A stretch of DNA of 33,365 bases, from the NCBI GenBank assembly GCA_964608495.1, contig CAZSOQ010000027.1:1-33365 (forward strand). The letters are read 5' to 3'. The position numbers and the translations under genes were made by a program. The notes under the pieces were generated by a model. It was not told the origin of the DNA, did no database searches, and worked only from the letters and a program-made list of their open reading frames with translations. Numbering within the stretch: position 1 is the first letter of the stretch; the number at the start of each line of letters is the position of its first letter. Positions 15,522-22,928 of the stretch are shown here, in pieces. This DNA is from JAKORR01 sp964608495. GTDB lineage: Bacteria; Armatimonadota; Zipacnadia; Zipacnadales; FEN-943.

Positions 15522-16808
15522 CTAGCCCCGGACTCCCGGCGGGTAGATGACCGACTCGCCGCCCATGTATGCCCGCAGCGCCTCCGGCACAGTCACCGTC
15601 CCGTCCTCGTTCTGGTAGTTCTCCAGAATCGCGGCCACCGTGCGCCCCGTCGCCAGGCCCGAGCCGTTCATCGTGTGCACGAACACCGGCTTGGCGTCCG
15701 GCTCCGGCCGGAAGCGGGTGTTGCACCGCCGCGCCTGGAAGTCCCCGTACTGGCTGCACGAGCTGATCTCCACCCACTTGTCCATGCCCGGCATCCAGGC
15801 CTCCAGGTCGAAGGTCTGGCAGGACGAGAAGCCCAGGTCGGCCGTGCACAGCGCCACCCGCCGGTGGGGGATGCCGAGCAGGTCCAGAATCGCCTCGGCG
15901 TTCCGCGTCAGCTTCTCCAGCTCCTCGTCCCCCTGGCCGGGCTTCACGTACTTCATCAGCTCCACCTTGTGGAACTGGTGCTGGCGGATCAGACCCCGGC
16001 TCTCCTGGCCCGCCGCCCCGGCCTCCGCCCGGAAGCAGGGCGTGTAGGCCGTGTAGCACCTCGGCAGGTCGCTCGCCTCCAGGATCTCGTCCTGGTGGAT
16101 GTTCGTCAGCGGCACCTCTGCCGTCGGCACCAGGTAGAAGCCCTCGCGCGTCTTGAACATGTCCTGCTCGAACTTGGGCAGCATCCCGCAGTCGAACATC
16201 GAGCGCTCGTTGGCCACGAAGGGCGGGAGCACTTCCGTGTACCCGTGCCTGCGCGTGTGCGTGTCGAGCATGAGGTTGATGAGGGAGCGCTCCAGCCGCG
16301 CGCCCAGCCCGAGGTCGGCGACAAAGCGCGAGCCGGCGATCTTGGCCCCGACCTCCCAGCTCAGAATCCCCAGCTTCGGGCCTACCTCCCAGTGCGGCAG
16401 AGGCTCGAAGTCGAAGCTCCGTCGCTCGCCGCGTTCGTGGACCACCACGTTGTCCTCCTCGGAGGCGCCCACGGGGACGCTGGGCAGCGGCACATTGGGC
16501 ACTTCCACCCAGCGGCGCTCGAACTCCTCCTCCGCCTGCTTCTCCTCCTGCTCCACGCGCTCCATCTCTTCCTTCAGCGCGCTCACCTGCGCGCGCAGCT
16601 CGGTGGCGTCGCCTCCCCGCTGCATGATCTCCCCGATTTGCCTAGACAGGGCGTTTCGCTGCTCCCGCAGGGACTGGGCCTGGTCTATGAGCTCCCGTCG
16701 GCGCCGCTCCAGCTCCACCAGCCCATCCACGTCGAAGTCGTAGCGGCGGTTTGCCAAGGCCTGCCTGATCAACTCCGGGTTCTCTCGGATGATCCTGCGG
16801 TCCAGCAT
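15522..16808 (-). CDS. serS: Seryl-tRNA synthetase
   Basis: 428 residues, the usual length. It charges tRNA-Ser with serine in the cytoplasm. An N-terminal antiparallel coiled coil (about 30-100, LVELERRRRELIDQAQSLRE onward) binds the long variable arm of tRNA-Ser. The class II catalytic core follows, with TAEVPLTNIH, motif 2 around FRAEAGAAGQESRGLIRQHQ (259-278), and motif 3 NGSGLATGRTVAAILENYQ (381-399). The ATG at 16806-16808 has GGAGGG 6 bases upstream. Divergent from the cation antiporter gene. No oddities were seen. Confidence 0.97.
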   Translation of the reverse strand: MLDRRIIRENPELIRQALANRRYDFDVDGLVELERRRRELIDQAQSLREQRNALSRQIGEIMQRGGDATELRAQVSALKEEMERVEQEEKQAEEEFERRWVEVPNVPLPSVPVGASEEDNVVVHERGERRSFDFEPLPHWEVGPKLGILSWEVGAKIAGSRFVADLGLGARLERSLINLMLDTHTRRHGYTEVLPPFVANERSMFDCGMLPKFEQDMFKTREGFYLVPTAEVPLTNIHQDEILEASDLPRCYTAYTPCFRAEAGAAGQESRGLIRQHQFHKVELMKYVKPGQGDEELEKLTRNAEAILDLLGIPHRRVALCTADLGFSSCQTFDLEAWMPGMDKWVEISSCSQYGDFQARRCNTRFRPEPDAKPVFVHTMNGSGLATGRTVAAILENYQNEDGTVTVPEALRAYMGGESVIYPPGVRG

Positions 16809-16932
16809 CGTCAGCCCTCCGTTGAGTCTAGACACCTCGTGGGTCTGCTGCACCCAGCCCTCCTGCGAGGGTCTCGCTATTCTGCCACGGCACGCGCCCG
16901 CCTTCAACCTGCCCGGCCAGCCTCCGGGGTAG

Positions 16933-16960
16933 TTGCGCTGGCGCGTGGGAGCAGTATAAT
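16933..16960 (+). promoter_or_regulatory. Predicted sigma-70 promoter of the cation antiporter gene
   Basis: TTGCGC (16933-16938), a 16-base spacer and a perfect TATAAT (16955-16960). Transcription would start near 16967, giving a leader of about 67 bases before the ATG at 17034. This is one of the two clearest promoters in the window and stands out against the GC-rich background. Confidence 0.65.
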
Positions 16961-17033
16961 ACCCGTGCTCGCCAGCGCCTTGCCCCCAAGGCGACTGGCG
17001 GCATTAGTTTCCACCAAGCCCGTGGCCGGACCC

Positions 17034-18422
17034 ATGGACAACCAGCCGACCAATCCACCCAGCCAGGAAGACGGCGACGAGGCTCCCGAGCAGAACGCTG
17101 AGAGCGACGCCCAGGCCCTCGCGGACGCCTCCGGGAGCAGCGGCCGTCTCCCCGGTGACGACCCCGGGCAGGCCCCCCTGGCTCCCGAGACCACCCCAGA
17201 GCGGGCGGTGGCTCCCGGGCGCCGACTTGCCCTTTGGCTCCCCCTGCCCGCCGTGGCCCTGCTCACCGTGCCCTGGCTGGTCTGTCGCTTTGGCGGCTTC
17301 GAGCTGTCGGACACGATGGTGGCCGTGTGCAGTGGTGTGGCCATCCTGGGAGCCGCCTTCCTTCTCACCTGGGCCGCCGAGCTCGCCCAGCTCGACATCT
17401 CCCAGGGCCTCGCTGTGGCCGCCGTTGCCCTCATCGCCGTCCTCCCCGAGTACGCCGTGGACATGTATTTCGCCTGGATGGGAGCGAAGGACCCCCCCTA
17501 CTGCCACTACGCCGTCGCCAACATGACCGGCGGCAACCGGCTCCTGCTCGGTGCTGGCTGGCCTCTCTTGGTCCTGCTCTGGTGGGTCCGCACGCGCCAG
17601 CGAGACCTTCATCTGCACGGGGAGCGCCGCATCGAGGTCGGCTTCCTGGCCCTGGCCACCGCCTACGCCTTCCTGCTGCCCCTCAAGGGGAACCTGTCCC
17701 TCTACGACACCGCCGTCTTCCTCGCCATCTTCGCGGCCTACGTCTATCGCACCTCGACGGGCAGGCACGTCGAGCCCGAGCTGGTCGGGCCCTGCAAGGC
17801 CCTCGCGGACCTGCCGCCCTGGTGGCGTCGGCTCGCCGTGGGAGGAATGTTCCTCTACTCGGCCTTCGTCATCCTGCTCAGCACCAAGCCCTTCGCTGAG
17901 GCCCTGCTGGGCATGGGCGAGCGATTGGGGATAGACGAGTTCCTGCTCGTCCAGTGGGTGGCGCCGATGGCCTCGGAGGCACCGGAGTTCGTCGTCGCCG
18001 CCCTCTTCGTCCTCCGCCTCCAGCCCGACATGGCCCTCGGCACCCTGCTATCCTCGAAGGTCAACCAGTGGACCCTGCTCGTGGGCACCCTCCCGGCCAC
18101 CTTTTCCATCTCCGCCGCCTGCCCCTCCCTCCTGCCCCTCGACGGCCGCCAGATGGAGGAGGTGCTCCTCACCGCCGCCCAGTCCGTCTTCGGCTTCGTG
18201 GTCCTCGCCGAACTGCGCCTGTCGGTCCTCGAGGGTGCTTTGCTCTTCGGCCTCTTCGCCGGCCAGCTTCTCACGCCATCCATCTACGCCCGACATCTCT
18301 TCGCCCTGGCGTACCTGCTCCTGGCCTTCCTGTGGGTCGTGTTCGACCGGAACCACCGCATGGGTTGCGTCACCGGCGTCACGCAGGTCCTTTCCTTCCG
18401 CCGCGGCAGACCCCGGGACTAG
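17034..18422 (+). CDS. CaCA-superfamily cation antiporter (sodium/calcium or sodium/proton exchanger-like)
   Basis: 462 residues. The first ~60 form an acidic, Pro/Gly-rich disordered N-terminus, followed by about ten hydrophobic segments. Two alpha-repeat-like regions are visible: ALIAVLPEYAVDMYFAWMGA with ANMTGGNRLLLG, and PMASEAPEFVVAALFVLRLQ with LLSSKVNQWTLLVGTLP. The conserved P-E pairs and Asn residues fit the ion-coordinating alpha-repeats of CaCA exchangers. The motifs are divergent from canonical GNxxGSNxxN, so ion specificity is open. The ATG at 17034 lies downstream of a strong promoter (16933-16960); a GTG at 17022 is an alternative. The frame is open far upstream, but that part is antisense to serS and precedes the promoter. 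It converges with rtcB, 16 bases between stops. Confidence 0.8.
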   Translation: MDNQPTNPPSQEDGDEAPEQNAESDAQALADASGSSGRLPGDDPGQAPLAPETTPERAVAPGRRLALWLPLPAVALLTVPWLVCRFGGFELSDTMVAVCSGVAILGAAFLLTWAAELAQLDISQGLAVAAVALIAVLPEYAVDMYFAWMGAKDPPYCHYAVANMTGGNRLLLGAGWPLLVLLWWVRTRQRDLHLHGERRIEVGFLALATAYAFLLPLKGNLSLYDTAVFLAIFAAYVYRTSTGRHVEPELVGPCKALADLPPWWRRLAVGGMFLYSAFVILLSTKPFAEALLGMGERLGIDEFLLVQWVAPMASEAPEFVVAALFVLRLQPDMALGTLLSSKVNQWTLLVGTLPATFSISAACPSLLPLDGRQMEEVLLTAAQSVFGFVVLAELRLSVLEGALLFGLFAGQLLTPSIYARHLFALAYLLLAFLWVVFDRNHRMGCVTGVTQVLSFRRGRPRD

Positions 18423-18438
18423 CCTGGCCTTCCCGGCC

Positions 18439-19899
18439 CTACCCCTTGATAACCGCCAGCGGCCTCATCCGCGCCACCTTGCGCGAGATCCTCGCCCGGT
18501 GGCACACCTCGACCACGCGGTCCACGTCCTTGTAGGCCTCGGGCATCTCCTCCGCCAGAGTCTTCATGCCCGCCGAGCGCACGTAGATCCCCTGGCTCCG
18601 CAGCTCCTCCGCCACCTGCTGGCCGCGCTTGCGCTGCAGCGCCTTCTTGCGCGACATGGCCCGCCCGGCCCCGTGGCACGTGCTGCCCCAGGTCTCCGTC
18701 ATCGCCTGCTCCGTGCCCACCAGCAGCCACGACGCCGTTCCCATGTCACCGGGCACGATCACCGGCTGGCCCACCTCGCGGTATCTCTCCGGCACCTCCG
18801 GGCATCCCGGCCCGAAGGCCCGCGTCGCGCCCTTGCGGTGCACGCACAGCCTCATCCTCCCCTGCTCCGTCTCGTGCTCCTCGAACTTTGCGATGTTGTG
18901 GGCCACGTCCCAAACCAGCTCTATCCCCAGCGCCTCGCTGCCCCTGCGCATCACGCGCTCCACGGCCTCCCGCACCCAGTGCATGATGCACTGCCGGTTC
19001 GCCCAGGCGTAGTTGGCCGCGCAGGCCATGGCGGCAAAGTAGCGCCTGCCCTCCTCCGACTCCACCGGCGCACAGGCGAGCTGCGGGTCGGGCAGCAGGA
19101 TCCCATGCTTGCGCACCGCCCCGCGCATCACGTCCAGGTAGTCGTCGCAAACCTGATGGCCGAACCCCCGCGACCCGCAGTGCACCATCAGCACCACCTG
19201 GCCCACCTCCTGGATCCCCAGGACGTCCGCGGCGTCCGGGTCCAGAATCGCGTCCACGTACTGCACCTCCAGGAAGTGGTTCCCCGAGCCCAGCGTCCCG
19301 AGCTGAGGCAGACCGCGCTTGACGGCCCGATCACCCAGGGCCGCCGGATCGGCTCCGGCCAGGCACCCGGACTCCTCGGTGGCCTCCAGGTCCTCCTGCT
19401 TGCCGTAGCCCCGGCCCACGGCCCACCGGGCACCCTTGACCAGCACGCTTTCCAGCTCGGACCTGTTCACCCTGATGCGCCCCTCGCTGCCCACGCCCGA
19501 CGGCACGGCCGAGAAGAGCGCGTCGGCCAGGTCCTCCACCACCGGCTCGACTTCCTCGCGCAGGAGATCGGTGCGCAGCAGCCGCACCCCGCAGTTGATG
19601 TCATAGCCCACGCCGCCCGGCGAGATGACGCCCGTCTTCAGGTCGAAGGCCGCCACGCCGCCGATAGGGAAGCCGTAGCCATAGTGGCAATCGGGCATCG
19701 CCATGGCCGGGCCCACGATCCCGGGCAGGCAGGCCACGTTGGCAAGCTGCTGCAGCGCCGCGTCCCTGCGCAGGTCCTTCAGCAGCACCTCGTCGGCGTA
19801 CAGGATGCCGTCCGTGTGCATCCCACGCACAGCACCCTGCGGAATGCGCCAGCGCAGATCGTCTATCTTCTCCAGGGGACCTTCATACTGGCTGGACAC
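18439..19899 (-). CDS. rtcB: RNA-splicing ligase RtcB
   Basis: 486 residues, normal for RtcB. It joins 2',3'-cyclic phosphate or 3'-phosphate RNA ends to 5'-OH ends using GTP and Mn2+. All core residues are visible: Asp100 and Cys103 in GGVGYDINCGVR, His208 in GSGNHFLEVQ, His240 in HCGSRGFGHQ, His334 in DVAHN, and the guanylylated His409 in GSTCHGAGR. They correspond to Asp95, Cys98, His203, His234, His329 and His404 of the Pyrococcus enzyme. The start is a GTG at 19897-19899 with GGAGGT 6 bases upstream. No archease or RtcR regulator is adjacent; instead it follows recF and dciA by 18 bases, a probable shared transcript. Confidence 0.96.
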   Translation of the reverse strand: MSSQYEGPLEKIDDLRWRIPQGAVRGMHTDGILYADEVLLKDLRRDAALQQLANVACLPGIVGPAMAMPDCHYGYGFPIGGVAAFDLKTGVISPGGVGYDINCGVRLLRTDLLREEVEPVVEDLADALFSAVPSGVGSEGRIRVNRSELESVLVKGARWAVGRGYGKQEDLEATEESGCLAGADPAALGDRAVKRGLPQLGTLGSGNHFLEVQYVDAILDPDAADVLGIQEVGQVVLMVHCGSRGFGHQVCDDYLDVMRGAVRKHGILLPDPQLACAPVESEEGRRYFAAMACAANYAWANRQCIMHWVREAVERVMRRGSEALGIELVWDVAHNIAKFEEHETEQGRMRLCVHRKGATRAFGPGCPEVPERYREVGQPVIVPGDMGTASWLLVGTEQAMTETWGSTCHGAGRAMSRKKALQRKRGQQVAEELRSQGIYVRSAGMKTLAEEMPEAYKDVDRVVEVCHRARISRKVARMRPLAVIKG

Positions 19900-19917
19900 G
19901 CGATCACCTCCCCGGAC

Positions 19918-20517
19918 CTACCGACCCCGGCACTCCAGGCAGCCCCCGTGCGGGTCATAGAGCTCCCCACAGCGCGAGCACTGCTGCCAGCCATGCTCGA
20001 GCTTCCAGCGGCGCAGCTTCAGGTGCGTGCGCAGCACCCGTCTGAAGCCCGCGCGGGCCCGCTCGTCCTCGATCGCCGCCCCCTGCGCCTCGATCCATTG
20101 CTCCTCCGCCTCGGGAAGGGCGATGGCGTCAAGCTCCGCCTGCGACGGCGCCGGCGAGACGTAGGCTCTCGCCTCCTCGCCGGTGCCCACTCGGTGCCGG
20201 CGGAAGGCCGCTCCCGTGCTGGGCCGGATCTGGCGCACGTAGGTCGCTCCCAGCCGCGTATTCAGCCGCCGCACGATCTCCTCGGAGTCCAGTTGGAGCT
20301 GCTGGGCCCGCGCCGCCGAGTCGCACTGCACCTCCACTATCCCTTCCCACACCCGGATCACGCGCGTGTGACGAGCGTACCACTGCCCCACCACCTCGCC
20401 CCAGATGGCGGGCACCATGGCCTCGTGACTGGCCTCCAGCACCTGCTGGCCGGCCAGATACTTCTCCAGCGCCCTGCCCAGGCCCGTCGTTCGGTCGTGC
20501 CTGTCACTCTCTCTCAA
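19918..20517 (-). CDS. DciA-like DUF721 protein with C-terminal zinc ribbon
   Basis: 199 residues. The N-terminal half (about 10-95: LGRALEKYLAGQQVLEASHE, IWGEVVGQWYARHTRV, LQLDSEEIVRRLN) is a DUF721 domain, shared with DciA, the ancestral loader of the replicative helicase DnaB. The C-terminus has four cysteines (Cys180, 183, 193, 196; CSRCGELYDPHGGCLEC), a zinc-ribbon extension. The start is a rare TTG at 20515-20517, supported by GAGGTGA about 6 bases upstream. It overlaps the end of recF by 14 bases, so translation is coupled. DUF721 genes commonly sit next to recF near dnaA/dnaN/gyrB, which supports the call. Helicase loading is inferred from the family. Confidence 0.85.
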   Translation of the reverse strand: MRESDRHDRTTGLGRALEKYLAGQQVLEASHEAMVPAIWGEVVGQWYARHTRVIRVWEGIVEVQCDSAARAQQLQLDSEEIVRRLNTRLGATYVRQIRPSTGAAFRRHRVGTGEEARAYVSPAPSQAELDAIALPEAEEQWIEAQGAAIEDERARAGFRRVLRTHLKLRRWKLEHGWQQCSRCGELYDPHGGCLECRGR

Positions 20518-21619
20518 TACTGGTCACCTCGCCGGCCCTCAGGTGCACCCACGTCCTCACGGGTGCCTCGGCCAGCGCCGGCTCTCGCGACGCAAGGGTA
20601 ACGATAAGCTGCTCGTACACGCCGGTCAAGCGAAGCACCTGCCCCGCCCGCTCCTCGTCGAGCTCGGACAGGCAATCATCCAGCAGCACGATCGGCGACT
20701 CCCCGGACTGCCGCCGCACCAGCTCGGCCTCCGCCAGCTTCAGGGCCAGAGCGGCCGTCCTCTGCTGCCCCTGGGAGCCGAAGTGCCGCAGTCGCTGCCC
20801 GTTGACCAGCAGGCGCAGATCGTCCCGGTGCGGCCCGACCGGCGTCCGCCTCAGCCGCTGCTCCTCCGCGACCCTCTGCTCCAGCAGCGTGCGGAAGCGC
20901 TCGGCGGCCTGCCCGGGGTCGCTCGCCTCGTGCAGATCGCCGGCATAGGCGACCCGCAGCGCCTCGCCGGGCCCGGCCAGCTCGCCGTGGATCCCCACGG
21001 CCAGCTCCCCGAGGGCCCCGGCCAGCCAGGCGCGGTGGCAGGCTACCTGCGCGCCGCACCTCACGAGCTGCTCCGTCCAGGGCTGGACCTGCGCCGCCGG
21101 CGCCTCCATCTGCAGCAACCGGTTGCGCTGCTGCAGCGCGCGCCGGTAGCGGGCCAGATCGTCCACGTAGGCCGGCCGCAGCCGCGCCAGGGCCAGGTTC
21201 AGGAAGCGCCTGCGCACCGCCGGCTCGGCCTGGGCAAGCTGCAGGTCCCCGGGGGTGAACAGCACCACGGGCAAGCGGCTGAGCAGATCCGCGGCTCGCC
21301 GGACGGGCTTGTCCCCAGCGGTCATGACCTTGCGGGGACCCCGCGACCCCAGCTCCAGCCCCACCCTCACCTGTGTCGTCCGCCCATCGCCCTGGCGAAA
21401 CACTACGTCCACGAGCGCGTGGCTTTCGCCCCAGCGCACGAGCTCCTCATCCCGCCTGGCCCGCATGGACCGGCCCGCCGAGGCCACGAACAGGCTCTCG
21501 AGCAGCGACGTCTTCCCGCTGGCGTTCGGGCCCATCACGACGATCAACCCATCCCCCAGGTCCAGCTCGATCTGCGGGAAGCAGCGGAAGTTGGCGAGGT
21601 GTATCCTGTCTGCGCGCAT
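20504..21619 (-). CDS. recF: DNA replication and repair protein RecF
   Basis: 371 residues, normal for RecF, an SMC-like ATPase that helps load RecA at single-strand gaps with RecO and RecR. Walker A is GPNASGKT (30-37), the signature region is GSQGQQRTAALALKLAEAEL, and Walker B is IVLLDDCLSELDEE. LPVVLFTPGDLQL and RRRFLNLAL are also typical. The ATG at 21617-21619 begins MRADRIHLANFR, the expected RecF N-terminus. An upstream ATG at 21646 overlaps the -10 of a predicted promoter, so it should not be transcribed. No clear Shine-Dalgarno is seen, and the leader would be only about 20 bases. It heads the recF-dciA-rtcB operon; dnaA, dnaN and gyrB are not adjacent. Confidence 0.94.
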   Translation of the reverse strand: MRADRIHLANFRCFPQIELDLGDGLIVVMGPNASGKTSLLESLFVASAGRSMRARRDEELVRWGESHALVDVVFRQGDGRTTQVRVGLELGSRGPRKVMTAGDKPVRRAADLLSRLPVVLFTPGDLQLAQAEPAVRRRFLNLALARLRPAYVDDLARYRRALQQRNRLLQMEAPAAQVQPWTEQLVRCGAQVACHRAWLAGALGELAVGIHGELAGPGEALRVAYAGDLHEASDPGQAAERFRTLLEQRVAEEQRLRRTPVGPHRDDLRLLVNGQRLRHFGSQGQQRTAALALKLAEAELVRRQSGESPIVLLDDCLSELDEERAGQVLRLTGVYEQLIVTLASREPALAEAPVRTWVHLRAGEVTSIERE

Positions 21620-21644
21620 GGGCGTGGGTGTCTTGCTACTAGCC

Positions 21645-21673
21645 ATTATCGGGGAAAAGGCGGCACCCGCCAA
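21645..21673 (-). promoter_or_regulatory. Predicted sigma-70 promoter of recF-dciA-rtcB
   Basis: On the minus strand, TTGGCG (complement of 21668-21673), a 17-base spacer and GATAAT (complement of 21645-21650). Transcription would start near 21638, about 19 bases before the recF ATG at 21619, giving a very short leader. Confidence 0.5.
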
Positions 21674-21791
21674 GGGCCCGCGAGCGCGGATGCACTCCCT
21701 TGGCTTGGCCGCAAATACCGCTCTGTTCGGGCGGTGCACCGGCGCGGCATGGCCTGCCGGGACGAGATTTGTCACGACGCCGGGGGCCGCA

Positions 21792-22928
21792 CTACTGCGG
21801 GCAGTTCAGCCGGATTGCTCCTCCGACGGTCTTCCAGTGCTGCGCAAAATACCCGCCAGACGGGCCCTCGATCACCGCCTGCAGACAATAGCTTCCCACC
21901 TGGCCACGCATGTCCCCCGACCAGTCCCAGCTCCACGCCTTGGGCCCGTCGTACGTCTGCGCAAGCCCGCTGACCCTCCCCTCGACGTGGAAATACCCAT
22001 TGGCTCCCTTGCTCACCGTGCCGGAGCCGCTGCCAGTGATACTGGGCACCTTCTTGCAGTCACGGAAGTTCTTGATGGTAAGGGCGTCCCCCGCGACCTC
22101 GATGTCGAACCACCCAAAGACCTGCGTGCTTCCAGTATACCAGTCGCCGTGGCCAGTGCAGGTGTACGGCAGGACATGGATCACGGCACAGTGATCGTCC
22201 CATGCGGGCACCTGCACACCATGCGGGAGGGCGCTAACCTGGTAACCGCCGCAACTGTTGGGCCCGGCGCCGAAACTGGCTGTGCCGTCGCCGTGGTCAA
22301 CGACGACAGCCCCTTCCGTTCCGCCCCCCGCATACCAATCCACGGGGGACCAATCGAAGAGGTAGTTCAGGATGGGTAGGTACAGCTTGCCCACTCGCGT
22401 CAGCGGCGTCACCGTCAGAAGCACCTGGTCCGAAGGCCGCAGAGGCACATTGTGTGGCGTGACCCGATATCCCGGCACAGGTGCGGTAACGTTCACCCGT
22501 GCGCAGGCTGTCTCGGTGGGATGCCCCTGAACGGTGGCCTGGAGCAAGCCGTTCTGGCCTTTCTCGTAAGGGCCCGCCTGGAAGTAGCACCAGAAGTTCC
22601 CTCTCGTGTACGGCGTCAGGGAGCCCAGGGAGGGCCGGCTGAGCCGCCACTCAACGTTCGTGTTCTCGGCGTTCTCAAGGAAATCCCAGCACAGAGGCTG
22701 CCCTACTGCGTTCCTGGCCTGGAGTTCAAACCTCTTCGGATTCCCGGCTGGCACGTCGCAGGGGTCGGGGACCACCTTGACCTTGCAGATCACGCCCGAG
22801 TGCATGAGCCCGTAGACCGTGCGCGCCACGATCCTCTCGGCCTGCTGAGGTATCTCGAGGTTTACGTATGCGCCCCGTAGGGCGAAGATGAAGAAGTCCT
22901 TCAGCAGGTTCTTCACATCGTCTCTCAT
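21792..22928 (-). CDS. C-terminal part of a frameshifted exported protein
   Basis: 378 residues if started at the ATG at 22926-22928 (MRDDVKNLLKDFFIFALRGA). No good Shine-Dalgarno precedes this ATG and there is no signal peptide. The body is rich in beta-strand, Trp, Gly and Cys residues (for example GDWYTGSTQVFGWFDIEV), the style of an extracellular beta-sandwich protein. I recognise no catalytic motif. The sequence continues in sense and composition from the gene immediately upstream, which lies in a different frame and whose 3' end turns into Arg/Pro-rich nonsense. The simplest reading is one gene from 24045 to 21792 broken by a single extra base near 22978-22982. If so, this piece is exported as part of a ~750-residue dockerin protein. 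Otherwise it is a separate unknown gene. Confidence 0.65.
   Translation of the reverse strand: MRDDVKNLLKDFFIFALRGAYVNLEIPQQAERIVARTVYGLMHSGVICKVKVVPDPCDVPAGNPKRFELQARNAVGQPLCWDFLENAENTNVEWRLSRPSLGSLTPYTRGNFWCYFQAGPYEKGQNGLLQATVQGHPTETACARVNVTAPVPGYRVTPHNVPLRPSDQVLLTVTPLTRVGKLYLPILNYLFDWSPVDWYAGGGTEGAVVVDHGDGTASFGAGPNSCGGYQVSALPHGVQVPAWDDHCAVIHVLPYTCTGHGDWYTGSTQVFGWFDIEVAGDALTIKNFRDCKKVPSITGSGSGTVSKGANGYFHVEGRVSGLAQTYDGPKAWSWDWSGDMRGQVGSYCLQAVIEGPSGGYFAQHWKTVGGAIRLNCPQ

Noticed and set aside
15480..17033. Upstream extension of the cation antiporter frame to a ~980-residue protein
   Set aside because: The extra 518 residues are antisense to serS and precede the TATAAT promoter at 16955-16960.
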